DNA from: Ahrensia sp. R2A130
GTDB taxonomy: Bacteria > Pseudomonadota > Alphaproteobacteria > Rhizobiales > Rhizobiaceae
Reading direction: 5' to 3'
Assembly (NCBI RefSeq): GCF_000179775.1
Contig: NZ_AEEB01000017.1
Coordinates: forward strand, 62,001-126,000
Length of the DNA: 64,000 nucleotides
A model generated the notes under the pieces. That model was not told the origin of the DNA. It saw only the letters and a program-made list of their open reading frames with translations, and did no database searches. A program made the position numbers and the translations under genes. Of this stretch, positions 1 to 7,812 are shown in pieces. Position 1 is the first letter of the stretch. The number at the start of each line of letters is the position of its first letter.

Positions 1-92
1 GGAATAATGATGCCGCCGGCCGTTTTCGTATCGGCTTCCACGCGGCGCACTACGACGCGGTCGTGGAGCGGGCGAAATTTCGTTTTTGCCAT
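1..92 (-). CDS. groES: GroES co-chaperonin, 5' part only (cut by window edge)
   Basis: Reading leftward from an ATG at 90-92, the peptide begins [17 protein letters not shown] and continues into TAGGIIIP, the unmistakable N-terminus of the 10-kDa chaperonin, including the start of the mobile-loop region that contacts GroEL. Only about 30 codons are inside the window; the rest, and presumably groEL, lie to the left. GroES caps the cytoplasmic GroEL folding chamber. A CIRCE operator lies about 70 bases upstream of the start, so heat-inducible HrcA repression is expected. Confidence 0.95.
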   Translation of the reverse strand, partial: MAKTKFRPLHDRVVVRRVEADTKTAGGIII

Positions 93-164
93 GTTGTAGC
101 AATCCTGTATTTCGTGGCGTCCTCCGGTTGAAGGTCGCCTGTTCTGTCGAAGATGGATGGATCG

Positions 165-191
165 TTAGCACTCCCCTAAGATGAGTGCCAA
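165..191 (-). promoter_or_regulatory. CIRCE operator (HrcA binding site) for groES
   Basis: TTAGCACTC (165-173), nine spacer bases, then GAGTGCCAA (183-191). This matches the CIRCE consensus TTAGCACTC-N9-GAGTGCTAA with one mismatch in the right arm. It lies upstream of the leftward groES start. CIRCE is the known binding site of the HrcA repressor. The symmetric site could also overlap control signals of the rightward gene, but its spacing to groES is the usual one. Confidence 0.92.
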
Positions 192-487
192 CGGACCCGG
201 TTGAGATAGTGAGGCGGTCCGCCGTCGTCAAGAAGCGCTCGGAATTTTTCGACTCCTGGACGCTCTCAACTTGCCTTCAAAGCACCGTGTCGTGGTTACC
301 AAAGCCTTCCTCAATACCCGGATGTTTAACCACTTCTCGAAACCGGGCGGAAACCCGGCGTGTGCATTATGGGTCTTCGACGGCAACGCCATCGGTGCGT
401 CCAGCAACAAGTCTATCACGGGGATGTGAGGGCGGGGACGGATCGGACGAGCAGGGTGGCTGCCAGTTAGAATTAAGAAAGCGGAGC

Positions 488-2572
488 ATGAAGATGTCCA
501 TCTCTACCCACAAAGCTAAATCGTTGGTGCAGCGCAGCCGGGCAGTGCTGTCGAACACGGTAAAACGGTTCCGTGATGATGAACGTGGCAACGTCTTCGT
601 CTTCACGGCGCTTTCTTTGCCGGTGATGTTGATGGCCATTGGTGCTGGTGCAGATTATGCTGAACTTTACCGTGCCCGCGTAAATTTTCAGAGCGCTGTG
701 GACGCGGGTGCGATCGCTGCTGCTAAAAACCTTGCTGCCACCGGTCAGGTGCAGACATCCAAGGACATCGGTGAAGAAGTCTTCCGTTCCAACCTTTCCC
801 ATCTGGGTGAAAAGGCTGTTCGTGAGGGCCAGATCAATTTTGACATGGGTGATGGCGATTGTGCAGTGCAGGGTGTCATCACCACTGCCACGCTTCCCCA
901 CGATCGTTTCTTCAGCCTGTCCTTTGTCGATCAATCCCAGCAAAAAGGGTTTGGTGCCAACAAAATCGTCAAGGGTCAGGAAGAGTTTATTCTCAGTGCG
1001 TCGTCCACGGTGGAGTGTGGTAACGATACGATCGAGATCGCACTCGTGCTCGACAATTCCGGTTCTATGCGCTGGAACGGCAAGATTGGTACTTTGAGAC
1101 AGGCGTCAAACAGCCTTGTCGAAACGCTGCACACCACCATGGGTTCAGCCAACAAGGCTATCCAGTTCTCGGTTGTGCCATTCGCGGCCACCGTGAATGT
1201 CGGCACCAACAACCGCAACGAACCATGGATGGACACGCAGGGCCGTTCCAGCACCCACTGGGAAATGATTGATCCGTCTACATCTACTGATTTCTCGTTC
1301 TCGGGCGGCCGTTATCTTCAGTCCAACGGGCAGGCGCTCAGCCGATTCACGCTTTATGATAGCTTGCCGAACACAAGCTGGCAGGGCTGTGTCGAACAGC
1401 GCCCACATCCTTACCACACACAGGATGATACGCCGTCGATCTCTAACCCGGATACGCTGATCGTGCCGTCCTTCGCGCCGGATACACCGGACAACTGGGA
1501 TAATGATTACAACAAGCGATTGAGCAACATCGTGGTTGGTGCGGATCCCCATTGCACGCGCTTCCAGGGTAGCAAAAACGGGCGTCGCACCATTCGCTAT
1601 TGCAACCGTTGGAGCGATAATCGCCGCGGCCGCGAGCATTACACCAATCCTTCCTACCGCCCACACTGGGACGACCGGATTGAATACAACCGTGGCAATC
1701 TGATCCGCCCGACCAACACCCAGCAGGTGTGGGAAGACTACCAGCGCATCGACGAGAAGGATTTCCAGAACAACTATCTGGATGATGCGCATAATTTCGA
1801 CGATAAAAATGGTGCTGATCACGTCAAGTCCGAAGCGAACACCGGCTACGCCAGTGGCAACCAGTACAAGCGTCAGGAGTGGATCAATAAATATTTCACC
1901 GATGACGGCGGCAATCGTCCAAGTGTTGGTAACAGCAACCCGCTGGGTATGGGCGCAGGTCCAAACAGCATGTGTTCTTCTGTTTCGGTCTCGGATCTGA
2001 CGGACAACAAGAATACGACACAGGCCAAGCTAACCTCAATGCAGGCGTCTGGTGCGACCAACGTTCAAATGGGCGTGGCTTGGGGTTGGCGCACGCTTTC
2101 GCCGGGTGAACCCTTCACCGAGGGCCGCCCCTATGACGCCGAAGACAACAAGAAGATCATGATCATCATGACCGACGGTAACAACACGTATTACCCGACG
2201 AACATCTACGGCAATCAATATGCTCAGGATAACAAAAGCTTCTATGGTGGCCATGGTCACTCGGTGAAGGGCCGCATCTTTGATGGTTACGATGGTGAAG
2301 CCAACCCTGGTCACAACAGCCAGACCTTCACCAAAGCCATGGATGAACATCTTACGGAGACCTGCACGAACGCCAAGAACGCCGGGATCACGATCTATTC
2401 GATCGCCTTTGACGTTCCAAACGGTTCCAGCGTGAAAGCGACTTTGGAAGACTGTGCATCTTCAGACGTTGGTGGTGGCAAGCTCTACTTCGACGCTAAC
2501 AACAATGCCGCTCTGATCGATACGTTCGAGAAGATCGCCGAGCGCCTCGCAGATCTGCGCATCAGCAAGTAA
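488..2572 (+). CDS. TadE/TadG-type pilus-assembly protein with von Willebrand factor A domain
   Basis: A protein of about 694 residues. The N-terminus has the Tad signature: a short basic stretch, the motif DERGNVFVFTAL, one hydrophobic segment (about residues 37-55), then a helix rich in small residues (AVDAGAIAAAK), as in TadG-like minor pilins or tethered surface proteins. A vWA fold follows from about residue 178: IEIALVLDNSGSM carries the MIDAS DxSxS motif, and IMIIMTDGNNTYY supplies the strand near the C-terminal half. Between them is a long Asn/Asp/Tyr/Arg-rich insertion. No other tad/flp genes are visible, so it is an orphan copy here. The start is uncertain: GGAG at 483-486 fits the ATG at 494 better than that at 488. 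The reading frame is open further upstream, but that part does not look coding. A hairpin terminator follows. Confidence 0.85.
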   Translation: MKMSISTHKAKSLVQRSRAVLSNTVKRFRDDERGNVFVFTALSLPVMLMAIGAGADYAELYRARVNFQSAVDAGAIAAAKNLAATGQVQTSKDIGEEVFRSNLSHLGEKAVREGQINFDMGDGDCAVQGVITTATLPHDRFFSLSFVDQSQQKGFGANKIVKGQEEFILSASSTVECGNDTIEIALVLDNSGSMRWNGKIGTLRQASNSLVETLHTTMGSANKAIQFSVVPFAATVNVGTNNRNEPWMDTQGRSSTHWEMIDPSTSTDFSFSGGRYLQSNGQALSRFTLYDSLPNTSWQGCVEQRPHPYHTQDDTPSISNPDTLIVPSFAPDTPDNWDNDYNKRLSNIVVGADPHCTRFQGSKNGRRTIRYCNRWSDNRRGREHYTNPSYRPHWDDRIEYNRGNLIRPTNTQQVWEDYQRIDEKDFQNNYLDDAHNFDDKNGADHVKSEANTGYASGNQYKRQEWINKYFTDDGGNRPSVGNSNPLGMGAGPNSMCSSVSVSDLTDNKNTTQAKLTSMQASGATNVQMGVAWGWRTLSPGEPFTEGRPYDAEDNKKIMIIMTDGNNTYYPTNIYGNQYAQDNKSFYGGHGHSVKGRIFDGYDGEANPGHNSQTFTKAMDEHLTETCTNAKNAGITIYSIAFDVPNGSSVKATLEDCASSDVGGGKLYFDANNNAALIDTFEKIAERLADLRISK

Positions 2573-2599
2573 TCGTTCTTGCAAGCCGGACGACAGGAG

Positions 2600-2630
2600 C
2601 CCGTCCCGACATCAGTCGGGGCGGGTTTTT
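2600..2630 (+). terminator. Rho-independent terminator after the TadG/vWA gene
   Basis: An 11-bp GC-rich stem (2600-2610 with 2615-2625, loop ATCA) is followed by TTTTT. It lies 28 bases after the vWA stop codon and before the convergent EAL gene. Confidence 0.88.
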
Positions 2631-2677
2631 GCATTTTGGTGCGAAATTCTGAGTGAGATTGAAGCAGTTGCCGAGAG

Positions 2678-3964
2678 CTACGAAGCTTTGCGCACTTCGG
2701 TCTCATCACTCGGCTGTGAACCTGCGCCGGAGCTATTCTCGAGCAACTCGCGCTTGACGGGGCGTGGCGGTGAAAACAGCACTCCACGTGCCAGCGATAC
2801 ATCGGTATCGATCACGCTGATAGCCTGATTTTCACGGTCCACCTGCGTGGCGATGACGGTAATGTCATGCTGCGCCATGCGTTGCGCCAGCCCGTGAGCG
2901 GGTACAAGGCCGTTGCCATCATCCATATCGCCATGCAGCAGGATCGCGGCCTGAACAGACAGATAACGGAAGCCTTGGGCGGCGATCACCGCGGGATCGA
3001 CTGTGAGGTCGGCCACATCACCCAGCGACAATTCGTAACCCAACTCTGCCAACTGTCCGAGGCGGTCACGTTCGGCGCGCTTCATCTCGCGGTACCCATG
3101 CTGCGGCAATTCAAGAACGAGCGATTTTGTAAGACGACGATTGGCATCAAGAAAGTCGTAAATCTGAGAAAAGACCCGGCCGTCGGACAGCGTGTGGCGC
3201 GACAGGCTGCAAAGCAGGCCTGTGCTTTGCTGGTCGCCACCAAGGGCCTGCAGCATACGCACCGACATGAAGAGAACCTTCTTGTCGATCAGTGGCATCA
3301 ATCCGCCGGTTTCGGCCATGCGCACGAATTCCGGCTGTGGCATATGCGACTCGCCCTGAGCGTCTGGTTTCGCCAAACGCAGGCGCATGGTGGCCTGGAA
3401 AAATCGTGGCGTTCTGTCGGAAAGTGTCACGATGGGTTGAAGGTGCAAACGCAGATCATCGTTGGACACGGCCACAGGAAGCGCGATGCCGGATGCGGAG
3501 TTAGATTCCGTTCTTTCTGCATCTGGTGCTTCGGTATCAGCCGCAACATCAGCAGATTGTTCGGTTTGGACAAGATGCGGCTTTGTTTTTTCGCCAGCAA
3601 TCATCATGCGGCGAAGCTGGGCCATTTCGCCCTGCATATGGTCCAGCCGCGAAGACAAAACATCACTTTTGTCGGGTTGTCTCGTTGCGCTTTGTAACAC
3701 GTCGATTTGCGCAGAAAGTTGTGACACGCGGCGGCTGATATCGCTTTCATAGCCGGCTTCATCACGCGATTGTTTGCGCAGCATCTGAAGACTGCGGCCC
3801 TGCGAAAAAAGCGTCACCGTCACCAGCACCGCAAAGACCAGTGCCGCGCATACAAGCAAGACGGAAAGTGCAGATATGCCGAGCAAACTTGTCGCGTAAA
3901 ACCCGACCACAGCGATGATGAGCACTGCCGCCACCGCAAGAAGTATGCGTTTCACCAATGACAT
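2678..3964 (-). CDS. Membrane-anchored degenerate EAL-domain protein
   Basis: About 428 residues, starting at the ATG at 3964 (the frame also has a TTG 12 bases upstream). Two N-terminal membrane segments (about residues 5-27 and 30-55) are followed by a coiled-coil-like, Gln/Arg-rich linker and a C-terminal domain that aligns with EAL phosphodiesterases: LQPIVTLSDRTP resembles the QPIVDL start and SLVLELPQ the central motif. The catalytic EAL triplet is replaced (QATMRLR), the DDFGTG metal-loop motif is reduced to LSLGDVADL, and the catalytic Lys region reads YLSVQAA. c-di-GMP hydrolysis is therefore unlikely; a c-di-GMP-binding, scaffold or regulatory role is inferred. It is convergent with the vWA gene and divergent from the HAD-ribF cluster. 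Confidence 0.78.
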   Translation of the reverse strand: MSLVKRILLAVAAVLIIAVVGFYATSLLGISALSVLLVCAALVFAVLVTVTLFSQGRSLQMLRKQSRDEAGYESDISRRVSQLSAQIDVLQSATRQPDKSDVLSSRLDHMQGEMAQLRRMMIAGEKTKPHLVQTEQSADVAADTEAPDAERTESNSASGIALPVAVSNDDLRLHLQPIVTLSDRTPRFFQATMRLRLAKPDAQGESHMPQPEFVRMAETGGLMPLIDKKVLFMSVRMLQALGGDQQSTGLLCSLSRHTLSDGRVFSQIYDFLDANRRLTKSLVLELPQHGYREMKRAERDRLGQLAELGYELSLGDVADLTVDPAVIAAQGFRYLSVQAAILLHGDMDDGNGLVPAHGLAQRMAQHDITVIATQVDRENQAISVIDTDVSLARGVLFSPPRPVKRELLENSSGAGSQPSDETEVRKAS

Positions 3965-4246
3965 TTTGCCGTCCAAGCCCGATCCCCCAAGCCTTATCCA
4001 TCAAGCAAGTCGATCCCGGCAGCGTTGAGCTTCCGGCGATCATGCGCGCAAGATTTTCAATGAAAACAGGCAGGCAATGGCACCTTGATAGCCTGCGACC
4101 TTCAAGGTGGAAAGGTTTCGTTTACCATGATGGGTGGCTGTCCAGTGTTCGTTGCCACTGTGTGCCCAACCTTGACCGGCTCGAAGGTTCATCCTACCGC
4201 GTCTTCATCCCACGCCCGCAGACAGAAATCAGGTAGATCGGTGACG

Positions 4247-5125
4247 ATGACCACGTCTTTTCCAAAGATCAGCGACGGCCTTTCCGCCATTGCAAAAACC
4301 CACGACGCGCTGCTGTGCGACGTGTGGGGCGTGCTGCACAACGGCGTGAATGTTTATGTAGACGCTGCCGATGCCTTGCAGCGCTTCCGCGCGCAGGGCG
4401 GCAAGGTCGTGATGATCACCAATTCCCCGCGCCCCAGCCCAGGCGTCATCGCGCAGTTCGCTGAACTCGGTGTGCCGGATGGTGTGTGCGATGCGGTGGT
4501 GACGTCTGGCGACGTGACACGCACTTTGATCGAACAAGCAGAAGGCTCCGTTTGGCTTTTGGGGCCGGAACGCGATGAGCCACTATTCGATGGTCTTGCG
4601 GTAAAGCGCGGCGACGAAGCCTTCTGCAACACCATCGTTTGCACCGGCCTGTTCCACGACGAAGTCGAAACACCTGAAGATTACCGCACCCGGCTGACAG
4701 TGTTGGCCGCCCGCAAAGTACCGATGATCTGCGCCAACCCCGATCTCATCGTCGAGCGCGGCGACCGTATGATCCATTGCGCCGGATCGCTGGCAAAACT
4801 CTATGCAGAACTTGGCGGCGAGGTTCGCATCGCAGGCAAGCCCCACGCGCCGATCTATGCACTTGCGCGCAAGACGCTGGCGGAACTGCCGGGCGACGCC
4901 GTCGACCCATCGCGCATCATTGCAGTTGGCGACGGCATGCCGACAGACGTGAAAGGCGCGGTCGATAACGGCGTCGATCTTCTCTATATTTCCGCCGGCA
5001 TTCATTCCGCAGAATACGGCCCGGCGGACAATCCCGATGCAGCAGCTCTTGAAGCGTTTATGGCAGCGCAGGGCGTGACGCCCACCGCATGGATGCCACG
5101 CCTCACATGGCAGCGAAACGGCTGA
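4247..5125 (+). CDS. HAD superfamily IIA phosphatase-like protein (TIGR01459 type)
   Basis: About 292 residues from the ATG at 4247. Motif I is LLCDVWGVLHNG, characteristic of the alphaproteobacterial HAD-IIA group in which the second Asp of DxD is Trp. The ITNSPRP motif II, the AGKPHAPIYALA lysine motif and the IAVGDGMPTDVKGA acidic motif IV are all present. NagD relatives dephosphorylate small phospho-metabolites; the substrate here is unknown. ribF begins three bases after the stop, so the two are probably cotranscribed, which suggests but does not prove a role in flavin or nucleotide metabolism. A GTG two codons upstream is an alternative start. Confidence 0.88.
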   Translation: MTTSFPKISDGLSAIAKTHDALLCDVWGVLHNGVNVYVDAADALQRFRAQGGKVVMITNSPRPSPGVIAQFAELGVPDGVCDAVVTSGDVTRTLIEQAEGSVWLLGPERDEPLFDGLAVKRGDEAFCNTIVCTGLFHDEVETPEDYRTRLTVLAARKVPMICANPDLIVERGDRMIHCAGSLAKLYAELGGEVRIAGKPHAPIYALARKTLAELPGDAVDPSRIIAVGDGMPTDVKGAVDNGVDLLYISAGIHSAEYGPADNPDAAALEAFMAAQGVTPTAWMPRLTWQRNG

Positions 5126-5128
5126 GCC

Positions 5129-6115
5129 ATGAGCGCATTCCAGCTCCATAACCTGACGGAAAACGTACCCGACAGCCTAGCTGGCGGCGTTGTTGCCATC
5201 GGGAATTTCGACGGTGTCCATCGCGGCCATCAAGTCGTGCTGGGCCGCGCGTTGAATGAAGCCCGCAAGGCTGGTGTGCCCGCACTCGCACTCTCATTCG
5301 AGCCCCATCCGCGCACATTGTTCAAACCGCAATCCCCCGTCTTCCGCCTCACCGCAGAGCAGGACAAGGCGGGTATTGTGGAAGCCTTCGGCATGGACGG
5401 ATTGCTGACATTGCCGTTCACCAAGGAACTTGCGGGCACGGAAGCGGAAGCCTTCGTTACCGACATTCTGCGCGGTCGTGCTGCCGCGTCGCACCTCGTT
5501 ACCGGCTTCAATTTTCACTTCGGCAAGGGCCGCGCAGGTTCACCTGAATTCCTACAGGAGGTCGGACAGCGGGACGGTTTCGGCGTCACCACCGTGGAGG
5601 CTGAAGAAGAGGGCGGTGATGCGATTTCATCCTCCCGCATCCGCCGCCAGCTCGGGGCTGGCGATGTGGCCGCCGCAGCTGATCTACTCGGCTATCGCTG
5701 GCGCGTTGGCGGTACGGTCGTGAAAGGCGCGCAGCTTGGCCGCACGCTGGGCTACCCCACCGCCAACCTTGCATTGGCAGAAAACTGCCGCCTTGCCCAC
5801 GGCATCTACGCCGTCCGCCTGCGCCGCGCCGATGGCTCCCTACACGATGGCGTCGCCAGCTTCGGACGTCGCCCGACTTTCGACAACGGGGCGCCGCTGC
5901 TGGAAACATTCGTCTTCGACTTTTCAGATGATCTCTACGGCGAGCGCATCGAGGTAAGCCTGTTCGAACATCTGCGCGGCGAGGAGAAATTCGATAGCGC
6001 AGAAGCACTGGTCGAGCAGATGGACCGCGACAGCGAAGCCGCCCGCAAGGCACTGGCTGCTGCCACCCCGCTTTCAAATCTGGACGAACGCCTGTCCTTC
6101 GACCGAAACGTCTGA
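5129..6115 (+). CDS. ribF: Bifunctional riboflavin kinase / FAD synthetase
   Basis: 328 residues. The N-terminal FMN adenylyltransferase half carries GNFDGVHRGH (nucleotidyltransferase HxGH-type motif) and the later ISSSRIRRQL. The C-terminal riboflavin kinase half carries GRTLGYPTANL and the GIYAVRLR / SFGRRPTF strands. It converts riboflavin to FMN and then FAD in the cytoplasm. It sits three bases after the HAD gene, and its TGA overlaps the ATG of the next gene (TGATG), indicating translational coupling. Length and domain order are normal for RibF. Confidence 0.96.
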   Translation: MSAFQLHNLTENVPDSLAGGVVAIGNFDGVHRGHQVVLGRALNEARKAGVPALALSFEPHPRTLFKPQSPVFRLTAEQDKAGIVEAFGMDGLLTLPFTKELAGTEAEAFVTDILRGRAAASHLVTGFNFHFGKGRAGSPEFLQEVGQRDGFGVTTVEAEEEGGDAISSSRIRRQLGAGDVAAAADLLGYRWRVGGTVVKGAQLGRTLGYPTANLALAENCRLAHGIYAVRLRRADGSLHDGVASFGRRPTFDNGAPLLETFVFDFSDDLYGERIEVSLFEHLRGEEKFDSAEALVEQMDRDSEAARKALAAATPLSNLDERLSFDRNV

Positions 6116-6852
6116 TGGCAAAGCCCGAACCGCGCCCCCACACGATCCTCGTCACCGGCGCTACCGATGGCATTGGCCTATGGCTTGCCAAATCCTATGC
6201 CGGTCGTGGTCACAAAGTGTTGGCAACCGGGCGGCAGGCCATAGCAGATGATGCCGCTTTTTTCGGCGCATCCAACATAGCTTACGTCCGCGCCGACCAG
6301 TCCGCGCCGGATGAGGCAGCAACTCGTATCGCCGCCGCGATGGCAGGCCTTGGCTGGCAGCAGTTGGACCTCGGAATTCTGAACGCCGGTCTCGGTTGGG
6401 CGGGCGATCCCGCAGATGAACCGGTGGCTGAAATCGAGCGCCAGATCGCGGTGAATTTCACTGCCAACGTGCTCATCACCAAGGCGCTGGCCCCGTGGCT
6501 TTTCATCGGCAAAGGCCGCCTCGCCATCATCGGTTCCACCGCTCACACGGGCGCGAAGGGCTTTGCCACCTATGCTGCGACCAAGGCCGCAATGGCGGGC
6601 TTTGCAAAATCGCTCCGCAGCGAGTGGCAGGGCAGGGCAGAGGTAACGCTGGTTCACCCCGGCCCAACGCGCACATCCATGCACCACAAAGCTGGTCTTT
6701 CGCTGGGCGCGGTGCGGGCCATGTTCATGTCCACCAAGCGCGCGGGCAAAAGCATCGAGAAATCCATCCGCAAGGGGGATGATACGCGCAAACTGTCCCG
6801 CACATTCGGTTGGCGCTCGGCCATGTCGAACCCCAAGGAGTTCCAACTGTGA
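6115..6852 (+). CDS. Short-chain dehydrogenase/reductase
   Basis: 245 residues with a Rossmann start ILVTGATDGIG (TGxxxGIG, NAD(P) binding), the NAG motif (LGILNAGLG), a catalytic Ser in IIGSTAHTG and YAATKAA (YxxxK). It is a classical SDR whose substrate cannot be inferred. The start overlaps the ribF stop as TGATG. The next SDR begins with a GTG inside this gene's final codons, so the two probably form a coexpressed pair, possibly a heterodimer or the product of an old duplication. Confidence 0.88.
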   Translation: MAKPEPRPHTILVTGATDGIGLWLAKSYAGRGHKVLATGRQAIADDAAFFGASNIAYVRADQSAPDEAATRIAAAMAGLGWQQLDLGILNAGLGWAGDPADEPVAEIERQIAVNFTANVLITKALAPWLFIGKGRLAIIGSTAHTGAKGFATYAATKAAMAGFAKSLRSEWQGRAEVTLVHPGPTRTSMHHKAGLSLGAVRAMFMSTKRAGKSIEKSIRKGDDTRKLSRTFGWRSAMSNPKEFQL

Positions 6853-7610
6853 GGGCGCTCGTCACAGGCGCGGCCCACGGCCTTGGCCGGTCGTTGATAG
6901 AGCAATTGCTGGCCGATGGTCACGACGTGATCGCCGTCGACCGTGACATCGACCCGTTGGAAGAACTGGTGGTTTCCAGCCGTGGCGCCTGCCGCGCATA
7001 CCTCGTCGATATGGCGAACCCCGAAAGCATTTCCCGCTTCTTCGACCGCACCCGCGAGATGACATTCGATCTGGTGATCCTCAACGCAGGCATCAGCGCC
7101 ACCGGTAAGTTTGAGGACATTCCGTCCGGCGCTTATGAACGCCTGATCGCGGTCAACGCCACCGCGCCCATCCGCTTGGCGGCGCAACTTGTGGGCGGTG
7201 GGCAAATGAACCCGAAAAGCCGCATCGTCTTCGTCTCTTCGCTGTCCCACGCCGTGGGCTACCCCGGTGCAAGCGTTTATGCGGCCACGAAGGACGCGAT
7301 TGCGATCTACGCGAAATCCGTCCGCAAGCCGTTCAAGAAGCGCGGCACCCGAGTGCTGACAGTCTTCCCCGGCCCCATCCGCACCGACCATGCCGAAAAA
7401 TATGCGCCAGCAGGTGCAAAAGCCTCCAAACGCATGGATCCCGAAAAGCTGGCTGCAATGATATTGAAAGCCGCCAAAAGCAAGTCGTGGGAGCTTTGGC
7501 CCGGCACCGCCGCGCAGTTGGCGAAGATGGCCGCGTCCATGGCACCCGGGCTCACGCTTTCCGCCATGCGAAAAGCGATATTCGATAAGTTGAACGGGCC
7601 TGTTTTTTAA
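6849..7610 (+). CDS. Short-chain dehydrogenase/reductase (GTG start)
   Basis: About 253 residues. The GTG at 6849 overlaps the stop of the preceding SDR and gives a perfect Rossmann start, ALVTGAAHGLGRSL. NAGIS, the SSLSHAVG serine motif and YAATKDA (YxxxK) follow in order. The C-terminal region after PGPIRTDH is basic and amphipathic. It is related to the upstream SDR and probably acts in the same unknown pathway. Confidence 0.87.
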   Translation: MRALVTGAAHGLGRSLIEQLLADGHDVIAVDRDIDPLEELVVSSRGACRAYLVDMANPESISRFFDRTREMTFDLVILNAGISATGKFEDIPSGAYERLIAVNATAPIRLAAQLVGGGQMNPKSRIVFVSSLSHAVGYPGASVYAATKDAIAIYAKSVRKPFKKRGTRVLTVFPGPIRTDHAEKYAPAGAKASKRMDPEKLAAMILKAAKSKSWELWPGTAAQLAKMAASMAPGLTLSAMRKAIFDKLNGPVF

Positions 7611-7812
7611 GCTGCACCTTTGCTAGAAGCGCGCCATGTTGTGCCACACCATCATCATATGTTCGGGCCGAATTACAGGCCCGGTCCGGCAGCTTTTCAC
7701 AAGCTGAACCGGCCCGGGCGTTTGCACTCGTTTTCAGGTTGGCGCAGTTCGCGCCGCCTTCATTTTTTGAAAATATCGAGCGGAAAAATTCCGCAGACAC
7801 GGACCGAAGACT

